Shown here piece by piece: positions 8,209-18,241 of a DNA stretch of 64,000 nucleotides. How positions within the stretch are numbered: the first letter of the stretch is position 1; the number at the start of each line of letters is the position of its first letter. The notes beneath the pieces are model-generated. The model made no database searches. It had not been told where the DNA came from and was given only the letters and a program-made list of their open reading frames with translations. Made by a program: the position numbers and the translations under genes. The DNA comes from Luteococcus sp052116585. Lineage in GTDB: Bacteria > Actinomycetota > Actinomycetes > Propionibacteriales > Propionibacteriaceae. The DNA lies in assembly GCF_052116585.1 (NCBI RefSeq), contig NZ_JBQKKT010000010.1, positions 1-64,000 of the forward strand, read 5' to 3'.

Positions 8209-9155
8209 GAATTGCCTTCGAGCTCAAGCCTGCTGTCGTGCTCGACGACGTAGTGCGGACGAGCCTTGACCTCGGCATAGATCCTGCCGATGTACTCCCC
8301 CACCAGCCCCAGGGAGAGGAGCTGGATGCCGCCCATGATCGTCACCACGGCGATGGTGGTGATGTACCCAGGGGTCTCGACGCCGGTGCGCAACCAGTTG
8401 ACGACGAGCCACAGCAGGTACAGCAGGCCACCCAGCGTCGTTGCTCCGCCGACGCCGGCCAACTGCCGCAGGGGCCTGTCATTGAAGCTGATCACACCGT
8501 CCAGCCCGTAGTTGACCAGGGAACGGAAGCTCCACGACGAAGCGCCGGCATTGCGCTGGACATTCGCGTACTCGATCGTCTCGACGGGGAACCCGATCCA
8601 CGCGAACAGCCCCTTGCTGAACCGGTTGCGCTCACACAGCGAGAGCAGCGCGTCGACTGCCGGCCGGGAGAGCATCCGGAAGTCGCCGGCTCCGTCCTGC
8701 AGTTCGACATCGATCATGGCGTTGACCATGCGGTAGTAGAAGCGGCTCATCATGGTGCGTGTGAAGGGGTCGCCGGCGCGGGTCCGACGCGCCACCACCT
8801 GACCCGCACCGCTCGTCTGGAGTCGCTGGTACATGTCCGCCAGCAGCTCGGGGGGATGCTGCAGATCCGCATCGATGATCGCGACGGCCTCGCCGGTTGC
8901 TTCCCGGAGGCCGGCGAGCATGGCAGCCTCCTTGCCGAAGTTCCTGGAGAAGGAGATGACCCGCACCATCGGGTCCTGCTGGGCGATGCCCCAGGCCACC
9001 TCGTAGGTGTTGTCCGGGCTGCCGTCGTTGACCAGGAGAAGCTCCATGGCGACCCCCAATTCATCCCTCAGTGCCTGAATTTTCTGATGCAGCATGGAGA
9101 GGTTCTCGGCTTCCCGATAACACGGGACAACGACCGATAGCGCGGGGTCGGGCAC
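8205..9155 (-). CDS. Polyprenyl-phosphate glycosyltransferase, family 2 (DPM/GtrB/CsbB-like)
   Basis: A 316-residue GT2 enzyme. The GT-A fold shows LSVVVPCYREAENL, a DADLQHPP metal and nucleotide-sugar motif, GAGDFRMLSR and RNAGASSWSFRSL, followed by two C-terminal membrane helices (about 230-290). This is the layout of GtrB/CsbB/DPM1 enzymes, which transfer a sugar from a nucleotide donor to undecaprenyl phosphate on the inner membrane face. The GTG start at 9155 precedes the conserved strand by only a few residues. It is coupled to gtrA downstream and divergent from yfhO. Confidence 0.9.
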   Translation of the reverse strand: MPDPALSVVVPCYREAENLSMLHQKIQALRDELGVAMELLLVNDGSPDNTYEVAWGIAQQDPMVRVISFSRNFGKEAAMLAGLREATGEAVAIIDADLQHPPELLADMYQRLQTSGAGQVVARRTRAGDPFTRTMMSRFYYRMVNAMIDVELQDGAGDFRMLSRPAVDALLSLCERNRFSKGLFAWIGFPVETIEYANVQRNAGASSWSFRSLVNYGLDGVISFNDRPLRQLAGVGGATTLGGLLYLLWLVVNWLRTGVETPGYITTIAVVTIMGGIQLLSLGLVGEYIGRIYAEVKARPHYVVEHDSRLELEGNS

Positions 9156-9247
9156 GCGCCAAGTGTAGGCGCCAGTTCCACTTTCCCACTAACTGAACAC
9201 GTCATTCTTTCAAGAGTCATAGGATGTCGTGACCCCAAGGAGTTCCC

Positions 9248-11773
9248 GTGCCCACTGCACTTCGCCACCACCGCATCCTGTCCGCCTCGACGGCGGCCGT
9301 GCTCACCCTGGCAGTGCACCTGTTGGTCATGCGCAGGCGACAGATCGTGCCCTTTGGCGAGACGACGCGCGGCGTGGGCGACTATGGCCCCCAGTACGTC
9401 CCCTTCCACCATGCCCTGTCCCAGATCCTGCACGGCTCGGAGCAGATTGGCCTCGATTTCAACTGGCTGTCCGGAGGCGGCGTCGCCTTCCTTCCCGACT
9501 ACACCACCTATCTCGCAAGCCCCTTCGCACTGATGGTGGGTCTGTTCCCGCCCAGCCAGACGGAGCTCGCACTGACCGTGACAATCTTGATCAGGCTGTC
9601 AGTCGCGGCAGGCGCGATGTCCCTCCTGCTGACGAAGCTGACACCTTGGGTGACCCCATGGGCCACGCTGCCCTTCGCAGTGACCTACGCCACCAGCGCC
9701 TGGGTCTTCGACATCGCGATCTACACGCCCCAGTGGCTGGATGGACTCATCTCCTTCCCCCTGTTGTGCCTGGCAGCTCTGTGGTGTCGGGAGGACCGTC
9801 GTCGGCTCCTCGCGATCCTGGTGGTGGCCGAGGCCTGGTGGTCCAACTACTACACGGCCTACATGGCCAGCCTCGGGGCGGCCCTGTTCCTGGTGCTCTG
9901 GCTGGCGACGACGGGGGTCTCCTGGCTGGAAGGGCTCCGGTCAGTCCTTCGATTCGCCCTGACCGGTCTCGTCGGCGTCCTGCTCGTAGCCCCGCTCCTG
10001 GTGCCCACCGCCCTGGCCGTCGCGAACGGCGTCCCCTATGGCCGCAGTTCGCTGGGCGAGGTGACCCCCCGCTCAGCGCTGGTGCGGCTGCTGCCCTTCA
10101 CGGAGGGGGTCATGCGAACCCCGGCGCTGGCCGTGGGGACTCTGGGCCTGCTGCTCGCCCTGGCCCAGCCCTTCTGCTCCCGGCGCCCCCTTCGGCAGCG
10201 GCTGGTCTGGACCGGCGGTCTGGCCGCACTCTTCGGAAGCCTGCTGTGGCTTCCCACCGTGATGGCCTGGAATGTCTTCGACATCCCCAATGGAAATCCC
10301 TTCCGCTTCTCCTTCGTGCTCACCGGCTTCCTGGTGCTGACCGCGTGGTTCTGCGTCCAGGATGGCAGGCTGGGCTCCGTGACGGTGCTGCGTTGGCCGT
10401 CGATGCTGGCCTGTCTGGCCGGAGTCGGGCAACTCATGCTGCTGACACGTCTGGCGAACCAAGTGCAGGAGAAGCAGCTTCTCATCCACCCGAGTGCAAT
10501 CTCGGCCTGGTCCCTCCGAATCGGGGCGGGTGTGCTCCTGGTGAGCCTGGTCCAGTTGCGCTGGCGCAAAATTGCCGCCCTTGCGGCGGCCGCACTGGCC
10601 CTGCTCTCCTTCGTCGAGACGGAACGCAGCGCCTACTTCATCGACACCGCCCTGAGGATCGATCTGGGGACTGCTCCCGCCCATGATCCGACGGCGAGGA
10701 ACTACCAGACACTGGCCAGTCGGGCCACCAGCCAGGCCACCTGGCCCCAGGGACGTGTCTCGGCGGAAGCGTGGCCGCGAGAGTACTCCTGGATGAGTTA
10801 CAACAACCCGTTGCTGCGGGGCTATCCGTCACTGCCCTACTACAGTTCCACGCTTCCCTTGGCGGTCTCCGAGACCCTGCAGGGTCTCGGTGTGGCCTCC
10901 CGGGCGAATGGTCGCATGCTGATCGACACCCGCGATCCGGGCCTCGATCCGCTCCTCGCGGTGTCCGTGCGAGGGTCGGACCACCTACTCACACAGACTG
11001 ACCGACTGGAGGCCTTTGCGATGGTGCGCGCGGTGGGTGCGGCGCCCGCTTCCGCCGCCGGCCTGCCGCGTCCCGCCCGCCTGCGCAATGACCTGCTCGA
11101 CGAGCCGGTCTATCACCCAGCAGAAGGCATCCACTTCTCGAAGGAGCCCCGACAGAACGGACGCCTCACCGTGGGAGTCGGCGAGACGGTGGTGGCCACT
11201 GCCTCATGCGCACCGGGGCAGGTGCTGCAGCTGTTCATCGACGGTGGTAATGGGCTGGTGGAGTGGTCTGATGCCTCGGGCGGCAAACACCGCATGGGCA
11301 GCTTCGACCGCCGGGTGCTGACCCTGGCCCCGGCGCCGCGGGGGGCCATCCGCCTGTCGGGGCGCTCACCTGCAGGCATCAGCATGACCCCAGGGGGTCT
11401 GGCCTGTCTGGACAGCAGTTCCCTCGCGCAGCAGGTCTCCAGCATGGAGACACCGTTGATCGACGTCGACGGGGCAAGTATCCATGCGCAATTCGCACAG
11501 CCGATCCGCGGCTCGATCATCGTGGCCACCACGGCGCAGCGCGGATGGACCTGCAGCCTGGACGGGCGCGAGGTGCCGGTCGAGCCACGCTCGGGCCTGT
11601 TGGGCGTGCACGCCGACGGGCGGTCCGAGCTGTCCTGCAGCTACCACACGCCCGGGCTGCGGACGGGCCTCGCCCTGGGGGCACTGGCCGCGATCCTGGC
11701 CATGGCCTACTGGTGGGCCGGACGCCGACGCGACCGCGTGCGGGCGGCCGCGACACGGGCGGAGGGTGACTGA
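9248..11773 (+). CDS. YfhO-family membrane glycosyltransferase (GT-C type)
   Basis: An 841-residue multi-pass membrane protein: about a dozen hydrophobic helices in residues 10-480, a large extracytoplasmic region (about 480-800), and a final membrane helix before a basic tail. The early motif GDYGPQYVPF carries the acidic loop residue typical of GT-C enzymes. YfhO proteins move sugar from a polyprenyl-phosphate carrier onto cell-surface polymers such as lipoteichoic acid. It is divergent from the family-2 enzyme and GtrA that would make and flip the carrier sugar. The GTG start at 9248 follows AAGGAG. The acceptor here is unknown. Confidence 0.85.
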   Translation: MPTALRHHRILSASTAAVLTLAVHLLVMRRRQIVPFGETTRGVGDYGPQYVPFHHALSQILHGSEQIGLDFNWLSGGGVAFLPDYTTYLASPFALMVGLFPPSQTELALTVTILIRLSVAAGAMSLLLTKLTPWVTPWATLPFAVTYATSAWVFDIAIYTPQWLDGLISFPLLCLAALWCREDRRRLLAILVVAEAWWSNYYTAYMASLGAALFLVLWLATTGVSWLEGLRSVLRFALTGLVGVLLVAPLLVPTALAVANGVPYGRSSLGEVTPRSALVRLLPFTEGVMRTPALAVGTLGLLLALAQPFCSRRPLRQRLVWTGGLAALFGSLLWLPTVMAWNVFDIPNGNPFRFSFVLTGFLVLTAWFCVQDGRLGSVTVLRWPSMLACLAGVGQLMLLTRLANQVQEKQLLIHPSAISAWSLRIGAGVLLVSLVQLRWRKIAALAAAALALLSFVETERSAYFIDTALRIDLGTAPAHDPTARNYQTLASRATSQATWPQGRVSAEAWPREYSWMSYNNPLLRGYPSLPYYSSTLPLAVSETLQGLGVASRANGRMLIDTRDPGLDPLLAVSVRGSDHLLTQTDRLEAFAMVRAVGAAPASAAGLPRPARLRNDLLDEPVYHPAEGIHFSKEPRQNGRLTVGVGETVVATASCAPGQVLQLFIDGGNGLVEWSDASGGKHRMGSFDRRVLTLAPAPRGAIRLSGRSPAGISMTPGGLACLDSSSLAQQVSSMETPLIDVDGASIHAQFAQPIRGSIIVATTAQRGWTCSLDGREVPVEPRSGLLGVHADGRSELSCSYHTPGLRTGLALGALAAILAMAYWWAGRRRDRVRAAATRAEGD

Positions 11774-11808
11774 GCCACAGCCCCGACGCTCCCCTCGGGC
11801 CGATGCAC

Positions 11809-12522
11809 TCAGCCCCGGTCTGGCCCCCAACGGCCCACCTCGTCGTCCACCAGTTCACGCCAGGCTCGCACCAGGGGCGCATCCACATAGGCCTTGTACT
11901 GTCCGAGCGGTCGCGCACTGCCACTGATGTGGAAGGCTGTCACCCCCGCGCGCGCCAACCAGGGAATGTGCTCCGGCTGGAGACCGCCGCCGGCCATCAC
12001 CAGCGCCGACACCCGATCGTCGCGACGGCAGCGCTCCAACAAGTCGTCGAGACCGTACTCCACCCCGCGAACCGAACCCGCGCTGAGCACCTGGTCCAGC
12101 CGTGGCAACGGGAGCAGGGCTCGCCAGGCCCGGTCGGTGTCCAGCGCGTGGTCGACGGCTCGATGGAAGGTCCACGGACAGTCAAGCTCGGCGGCCAGGG
12201 CCGCGCAGACCTCGACGTCCACCTCGTCGTATCCGTTCAGGAAGCCGAAGACCACCCCGTCGGCCCCCGCATCGCGGTAGCTCTGCACGAGCCCCGTCAG
12301 GCGCGTGAACTCGCCGCCGTCCGTACCGAATCCTTCACGCAGGCGCAGCACGGGGCGGATCTCGATGTCCACGGCCGTCCGCACTCGCTCGACCATTGCT
12401 GGTTCCGGGGATGTCCCTCCACCCTCAAGCGTGCCCACGAGTTCCACGCGGTCGGCACCACCCTCCGCACTGCGACGGGCATCGTGCTCGTGCAGGCAGG
12501 TCACCTCCAGCAGTCCAGGCAT
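11809..12522 (-). CDS. cutC: CutC-family protein
   Basis: A 237-residue TIM-barrel protein with the CutC pattern: LLEVTCLHEHDA at the start, GGADRVEL, GGTSPE, RPVLRLR, GADGVVFGFL and TFHRAVD. The family is historically linked to copper homeostasis, although its biochemical role is disputed. The ATG at 12522 (MPGLLEV) is chosen because family members begin right at the first barrel strand; an ATG 30 bases upstream is possible. It is convergent with yfhO and about 70 bases downstream of an acyltransferase on the same strand. Confidence 0.85.
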   Translation of the reverse strand: MPGLLEVTCLHEHDARRSAEGGADRVELVGTLEGGGTSPEPAMVERVRTAVDIEIRPVLRLREGFGTDGGEFTRLTGLVQSYRDAGADGVVFGFLNGYDEVDVEVCAALAAELDCPWTFHRAVDHALDTDRAWRALLPLPRLDQVLSAGSVRGVEYGLDDLLERCRRDDRVSALVMAGGGLQPEHIPWLARAGVTAFHISGSARPLGQYKAYVDAPLVRAWRELVDDEVGRWGPDRG

Positions 12523-12591
12523 GGTCACATCATGTCCCACGACGGCCTCCACCAGCAGCTGATTCGTTGTCCGATCGACCCGCGGAACCGT

Positions 12592-13638
12592 TCAGACGAT
12601 GCGCTCCCGCAGTGGACGCACCAGCCGCAGCAGCCAGACCAGCAGCATCGAGGTGGCCGACGTACCAAGCCAGAACAGGAGTGAGCGTCCCAGACCTCGC
12701 TCGAGCGGGATGGTCTGCTGCCTCAACAGACCGAGGAGCATGGGGTGAACCAGGTAGACCCCGAAGGCCAGGGAACCCAGCTGGCCCAACCTCGCGGCCA
12801 AGCGAGGATGGAGTTGGAGCCAGGGCTCAGAGCGTTGGGCCAGCAGGAAGACTGCCACCGCACTCGTGACCACCAGGGGCGTCTCGTACTCGAACCAGAC
12901 GAAGATGTGCTCGGCTCGCCGCGCGGAGTCCCACAGAGTCAGCGCGCCAATGCCCAGCACTGACCCTGCAAAGAGCCCTACCAGCCATCCCGGGGGCGGC
13001 CGACGGTCAGTGGTGGCCAGCAGGCCCCCCAGCAGGACGAACATCGCGTAGCCGGTCACCTGGGGCGGCGTGACCCACTCCAGGGCGCGCCACAGGATCC
13101 CGGTGGGTTCGAAGGGCGCCAGGGAGTTTGCGCTCATGAAGGCGGCCCACAGAATGACCATCCCCTTGGCCAGCCGTCGCTCCCGGAAGATCCACCACAG
13201 GACTGGCAAGACCAGGTAGACACCGATCATCACGGGCAGGAACCACAAGTGGTAGTACGAGACGGGCAGTGTTCGCAATGCACCATCTCGCTCGAATTCC
13301 TGCCCTTTCAGAAAGGGATCGAACCAGCTGTAGACCAGACCCCAGAAGACCAGCGCTCCCAGGAGCCGCGGGATGGAGCGGCGCAGCAGTGAATTCCATG
13401 TCGGCTGGCGGCGGCGACGAAGGAAGAGGGCCCCGGTCAGCATGAAGAAGATCGGAACGCACCACCGGGTTGCGGCATCCAGATAGGCCAGTTCACGCCA
13501 TCCCCGCGTGTGGGGATCGGTCAGGCCCCATTCCAGACCAGATGCATGCAGAAGAACGACGGCGGCGGCGGCCCCGCACCGCAACAGGTCCAGATATGCA
13601 ATGCGCTGCCTCTGCTCCCCGGCCAAGACACCTCCCAC
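12592..13638 (-). CDS. Membrane acyltransferase (acyltransferase family 3, OafA-like)
   Basis: A 348-residue integral membrane protein with about ten hydrophobic helices. It has the family-3 signatures: RIAYLDLLRCGAAAAVVLLHAS with the early catalytic-type histidine, and RWCVPIFFMLTGAL. Such enzymes O-acylate sugars, peptidoglycan or secondary polymers at the membrane. Placement in a run of glycan genes fits modification of a surface polysaccharide. The GTG start at 13638 is uncertain and could lie a few codons further in. Confidence 0.85.
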   Translation of the reverse strand: MGGVLAGEQRQRIAYLDLLRCGAAAAVVLLHASGLEWGLTDPHTRGWRELAYLDAATRWCVPIFFMLTGALFLRRRRQPTWNSLLRRSIPRLLGALVFWGLVYSWFDPFLKGQEFERDGALRTLPVSYYHLWFLPVMIGVYLVLPVLWWIFRERRLAKGMVILWAAFMSANSLAPFEPTGILWRALEWVTPPQVTGYAMFVLLGGLLATTDRRPPPGWLVGLFAGSVLGIGALTLWDSARRAEHIFVWFEYETPLVVTSAVAVFLLAQRSEPWLQLHPRLAARLGQLGSLAFGVYLVHPMLLGLLRQQTIPLERGLGRSLLFWLGTSATSMLLVWLLRLVRPLRERIV

Positions 13639-13707
13639 ATCATGGACAACAGACCGAAAGTCTAGGCCGGTGAATTCCCCCAGGGAGGCGCGACACCCGA
13701 ACAGGCG

Positions 13708-14922
13708 TCAGGGAATGACCACCTGCGCAGACCAGGCCCAGGTGAGGGCCATCTGCACCGGAACCAGGAAGACACAGACCACCACGAACCAACGCCCGGT
13801 GAGCTTCTGCCCCACCAACCAGAACAGGGGGAAGGCCGCCATCAGGAAGCGACCCCGCGGGCCCACACCGGAGAAGAGGACCATCTGGGCCGTGAGCAAC
13901 AGGGCATAGGCGGCGGGCACCCACGGGATCCGGGCGCCACGCCAGATGGCCCAGACCACCAGGGCCAGGAAGAGGAAGCCTGCCTCGGTCACCATGTAGT
14001 CAGGGTCCCGGACCAGCTCCAGTGGGTTCTTGAGGATCAGCCAGAACTTCCACCCCAGGTCAAAGCCCTGCCCCCAGAAGCGGTCCTGGATGGTGAACCA
14101 AGCGGCCGGATCGCCGGTGTGCCGCCCCAGCCACACCCAGTAGCCGAGGATTCCCAGCGGGGCGAGGGCCGGTGCCAGCACGGCCCCCCGAGTGGGGACG
14201 AGAGTGGGTGCCGGCTCCAGGCGGGCCTGTCCTTCCTGCCACTCGAGGAGCCAGCGACCAAGCCGACTCCGCCCCAGTGCCGTGCGCAGCCAGGGCCAGA
14301 CACCGGGCCAGCACAGGGCACCTGCCACGGCACCGGCAGCCACCAGGCCGACGCCATTGGGTCTGGTGGCGGACGCGTCGGCGGCCAGCAACCCGGCCAC
14401 CAGCCAGCGACGGTCATGGAGGGCAGCCATGCTGGCGATGGCAAGTGTCACCATCAGCGGATCCGACATCACCAGGGTGCTGGTGGCCAGGCCTGGCATC
14501 ACGACGAAAAGCAGCGCCGCTCGCCGAGCAGCCAGAGGCGTGGTGATCCTGCGCCCCAGCCACAACATGAGCGCAGCGGCCACCGCACCCAGACAGAGGT
14601 TCAGGACCACCGCCACGGTCACCGGTGGCAGCTGGGTGATCCGCACCAGGGCCCTGACCACCAGCGGGAAGAGCGGGAAGAAGGCGCCGCGGGCCTCATT
14701 GATCTGTCCGGCCTGCGGAACCTCGTCGGGGTAACCAAGGTGGGCGATGTCCAGATAGAAGGGGCCGTCCCAGGGAGCGAAGACGCGACGCCAGCCAAGT
14801 GATTCCCGTTGGTGCAACCCATAGAGGGCCAGGAGGCCCAGGATCCTGGTCAGCGCATAGAGCCCCAACACCTGCCCCAGGTGCCGCGTCCAGCTCGACT
14901 GCGCCTGCATGTCCCCCGCCAA
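13708..14922 (-). CDS. PIG-V-like membrane mannosyltransferase
   Basis: A 404-residue polytopic protein with eight or more hydrophobic helices. An acidic first extracytoplasmic loop (WDGPFYLDIAHLGYP) and GAFFPLFPLVVR match the PIG-V/Mannosyl_trans2 family and the related GT-C enzymes. Such proteins use polyprenyl-phosphate mannose to extend lipid-linked or surface glycans. Starts at 14922 and 14910 are both possible. Substrate assignment is from the family only. It is read in the same direction as the acyltransferase, with a gap of about 70 bases. Confidence 0.75.
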   Translation of the reverse strand: MAGDMQAQSSWTRHLGQVLGLYALTRILGLLALYGLHQRESLGWRRVFAPWDGPFYLDIAHLGYPDEVPQAGQINEARGAFFPLFPLVVRALVRITQLPPVTVAVVLNLCLGAVAAALMLWLGRRITTPLAARRAALLFVVMPGLATSTLVMSDPLMVTLAIASMAALHDRRWLVAGLLAADASATRPNGVGLVAAGAVAGALCWPGVWPWLRTALGRSRLGRWLLEWQEGQARLEPAPTLVPTRGAVLAPALAPLGILGYWVWLGRHTGDPAAWFTIQDRFWGQGFDLGWKFWLILKNPLELVRDPDYMVTEAGFLFLALVVWAIWRGARIPWVPAAYALLLTAQMVLFSGVGPRGRFLMAAFPLFWLVGQKLTGRWFVVVCVFLVPVQMALTWAWSAQVVIP

Positions 14923-14974
14923 CCCTTCCTGCCACTGAAACGTCTTCCCAATCTAGTGCGTCGGGAGGTCAGTG

Positions 14975-15042
14975 ACCGCCCTGCACACTGGACCGCCCTG
15001 CACACTGGGCGGGAGAGCACACTGGGCGGGACAACAGAATGG
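14975..15042. repeat. 17-bp tandem repeat, four copies
   Basis: Four 17-bp units lie in the gap between groEL and the mannosyltransferase. Units 1 and 2 are identical (ACCGCCCTGCACACTGG). Units 3 and 4 keep the same length but diverge (GCGGGAGAGCACACTGG, then GCGGGACAACAGAATGG). No coding signal or known element was recognised. Confidence 0.85.
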
Positions 15043-15052
15043 GCGGGACAGG

Positions 15053-15092
15053 CCACGAGGGCGACCCCCCTTGTGGGGAGCCGCCCTCGTGG
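15053..15092 (-). terminator. Hairpin terminator of groEL
   Basis: An 11-bp GC-rich stem (CCACGAGGGCG paired with CGCCCTCGTGG) with further pairing inside lies about 20 bases downstream of the groEL stop. There is no long T-run, as is common for actinobacterial terminators. Confidence 0.7.
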
Positions 15093-15112
15093 GACGCAGC
15101 GTGCGGGCGGGA

Positions 15113-16735
<1,623 letters not shown>

Positions 16736-16855
16736 GGTCTTTCGGGAGTCCTCCCGCGTAAGGGGCCATTGGCCCCGGTTCTGTCAGTGTCTTGTGGCGC
16801 GTGTGTCCCGATGCCCGCGACGGACGGCCCTGGGGCCTCATCGATGACCTCGCGC

Positions 16856-16880
16856 TGGCACTCGATTACCCTGAGTGCCA
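16856..16880. promoter_or_regulatory. CIRCE operator (proximal), HrcA binding site
   Basis: Perfect inverted repeat TGGCACTC-N9-GAGTGCCA, matching the CIRCE consensus TTAGCACTC-N9-GAGTGCTAA. It lies between the groEL promoter and the groEL start, where HrcA binding would block transcription. Confidence 0.9.
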
Positions 16881-16885
16881 ACTCC

Positions 16886-16915
16886 ATTTTTAGCACTCGA
16901 CACAAGAGAGTGCAA
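16886..16915 (-). promoter_or_regulatory. groEL promoter (sigma-70-like)
   Basis: On the minus strand TTGCAC is followed after 17 bases by TAAAAAT, a good match to -35 and -10 elements. It overlaps the distal CIRCE element, so HrcA and RNA polymerase would compete. It points towards groEL. Confidence 0.7.
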
Positions 16916-16916
16916 A
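16890..16916. promoter_or_regulatory. CIRCE operator (distal), HrcA binding site
   Basis: Near-perfect inverted repeat TTAGCACTC-N9-GAGTGCAAA. The left arm is identical to the consensus and the right arm has one mismatch. Its two half sites overlap the -35 and -10 region of the groEL promoter. Confidence 0.9.
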
Positions 16917-16945
16917 GACCCATCGACGACGGGCAGAATGGCCGC

Positions 16946-17389
16946 GTGGTCAAGCCCTCCCCCGGCCGCCAACCGGCCTCTCGAACGATGCTCGCGGTGC
17001 GCAATGTCGGCAACTGGTCGAACCTGAGCACCCCGGCGGGCCTCATCGTCGCGCGTTTGGGTGGGGCCAGGCTTCGCCGCGGGCCTCGGGGACTGTGGTT
17101 CGCCGATGGCTACCGATGGGGCTTCCCGGCCGGATCGGCCTTCACCATCGGCAATGTGGTGACCACTGGCCACCCCGATCTGGCAGCGCTGTTGGCGCGT
17201 CGTCCCGGATTGCTCGAGCACGAGGAGAGCCACGCCTGGCAGTGGGCGATGTGCGCTGGGCTGCCCTTCCTTCCGCTCTACGGCTCCATGGCGCTGTGGT
17301 CACTGCTGCACCACGGCGACCATGCCACCGGCAACTTCTTCGAGCGCCAGGCGAACCTGCGCGACGGCGGTTACCCGACGGGAACGTGA
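16946..17389 (+). CDS. Small protein with HEXXH-like motif, divergent from groEL
   Basis: A 147-residue protein I cannot name. The central segment GLLEHEESHAWQWAM contains HEESH, which fits the HEXXH zinc-metallopeptidase signature, and a further acidic FFERQANLRDGG follows about 35 residues later. One short hydrophobic stretch lies around LPFLPLYGSMALWSLL. The GTG at 16946 is chosen because upstream codons in frame run through the groEL promoter and CIRCE sites. The gene starts only about 30 bases from those sites, so it may share heat-shock control. A minimal membrane-associated peptidase-like protein is possible but unproven. Confidence 0.7.
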   Translation: MVKPSPGRQPASRTMLAVRNVGNWSNLSTPAGLIVARLGGARLRRGPRGLWFADGYRWGFPAGSAFTIGNVVTTGHPDLAALLARRPGLLEHEESHAWQWAMCAGLPFLPLYGSMALWSLLHHGDHATGNFFERQANLRDGGYPTGT

Positions 17390-17488
17390 CCGTGCCCGGT
17401 ACTCCCACGGGAGCACCGAGCACGATCGCCCCTTGTCGGGGCTGAGTTACTTCAGTCCGTCAGGGCTACTTCAGCCTGTCAGGCGAAC

Positions 17489-17683
17489 TCAGTTCTTCAG
17501 GTCCTCAACGACGTCGTTGACCTTGTCCTTGGCCCCTTCGACCTTCTGGCCCACCTGGCCGTCGAACTCCTGCGCGGCACCCTCGGTCTGCAGTCGCTCG
17601 TTGTCCGTGGCGTCACCGGCCGCCTGCTTGGCCTTGCCAACCGCCTGGTCCTTGAGATTGTCGATCTTGTCACCGAAACCCAT
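17489..17683 (-). CDS. CsbD-family general stress protein
   Basis: A 64-residue, highly charged protein with the CsbD pattern: MGFGDKIDNLKDQAVGKAKQ, then GDATDNERLQTEG and a lysine/aspartate-rich helical end. CsbD proteins are abundant under general stress in many bacteria, with unknown molecular role. Just beyond the stop, at about 17448-17505, there is an imperfect repeat of TACTTCAG and CTGTCAGG segments. Confidence 0.88.
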   Translation of the reverse strand: MGFGDKIDNLKDQAVGKAKQAAGDATDNERLQTEGAAQEFDGQVGQKVEGAKDKVNDVVEDLKN

Positions 17684-17820
17684 GACTGCTCCTCACATTC
17701 GTCGGGATGGTCGACCCTTGCGGATCGGCCAGTGAATTCGACGGTAGTGCGCGCCGGCCGGCGATCGCGAGGACTTGCGCGCCAAGCGAAATGTGCACCT
17801 GCTGGAGATCTGGTGAGAAA

Positions 17821-18099
17821 TCAGCCAGGCAACCGGGCGGCGGAACGGGCCTGCGCCCGCTGCCCACGCAGCCGCTGGAGCCGCTTCACCAGCAGAGGAT
17901 GACGCTGGAGGGCCGCCGGCTCGTCGATCACCTGGTTGAGCAGCTGGTGGTATCGCGGCAGCGAGATACCGAAAAGATCCCTGACCTCCTGCTCCCGCAC
18001 GGAACGGGCGGTCGCAGGCCGGCTGGCCGCGAAGTCCAGTACGGCCAGTTCCAACTGGTCGAGACCGCTGGGCGTCTGGTCGCAAAGGGCATCGGGCAT
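17821..18099 (-). CDS. DUF3263-family protein
   Basis: A 92-residue protein matching DUF3263: LELAVLDFAASRP, then VRDLFGISLPRYHQLLNQVID and PLLVKRLQRLRGQR. The family is a small actinobacterial helical protein, probably DNA-binding, of unknown function. The start MPDALCDQ is preferred to a longer frame beginning at 18261, because family members start near LELA. It is divergent from manA with a gap of about 140 bases. Confidence 0.8.
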   Translation of the reverse strand: MPDALCDQTPSGLDQLELAVLDFAASRPATARSVREQEVRDLFGISLPRYHQLLNQVIDEPAALQRHPLLVKRLQRLRGQRAQARSAARLPG

Positions 18100-18241
18100 G
18101 CGGACGATTCTAGGCCCGGAGTCACCCCGGGCTGGCCGAACGACAGTTCTGAAGGATGCCAGCTCACCCCCCGAGCTGCCAGACTGGACGTGCGCACGGC
18201 CACTCGGGAGCCGTACCCGGACCACGAAGGACACCAGACGC

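Noticed and set aside
17448..17505. Tandem repeat overlapping the csbD stop
   Set aside because: Two or three imperfect copies of TACTTCAG..GTCAGG can be aligned, but the match is too weak to list as a repeat. It may be an older example of the same process.
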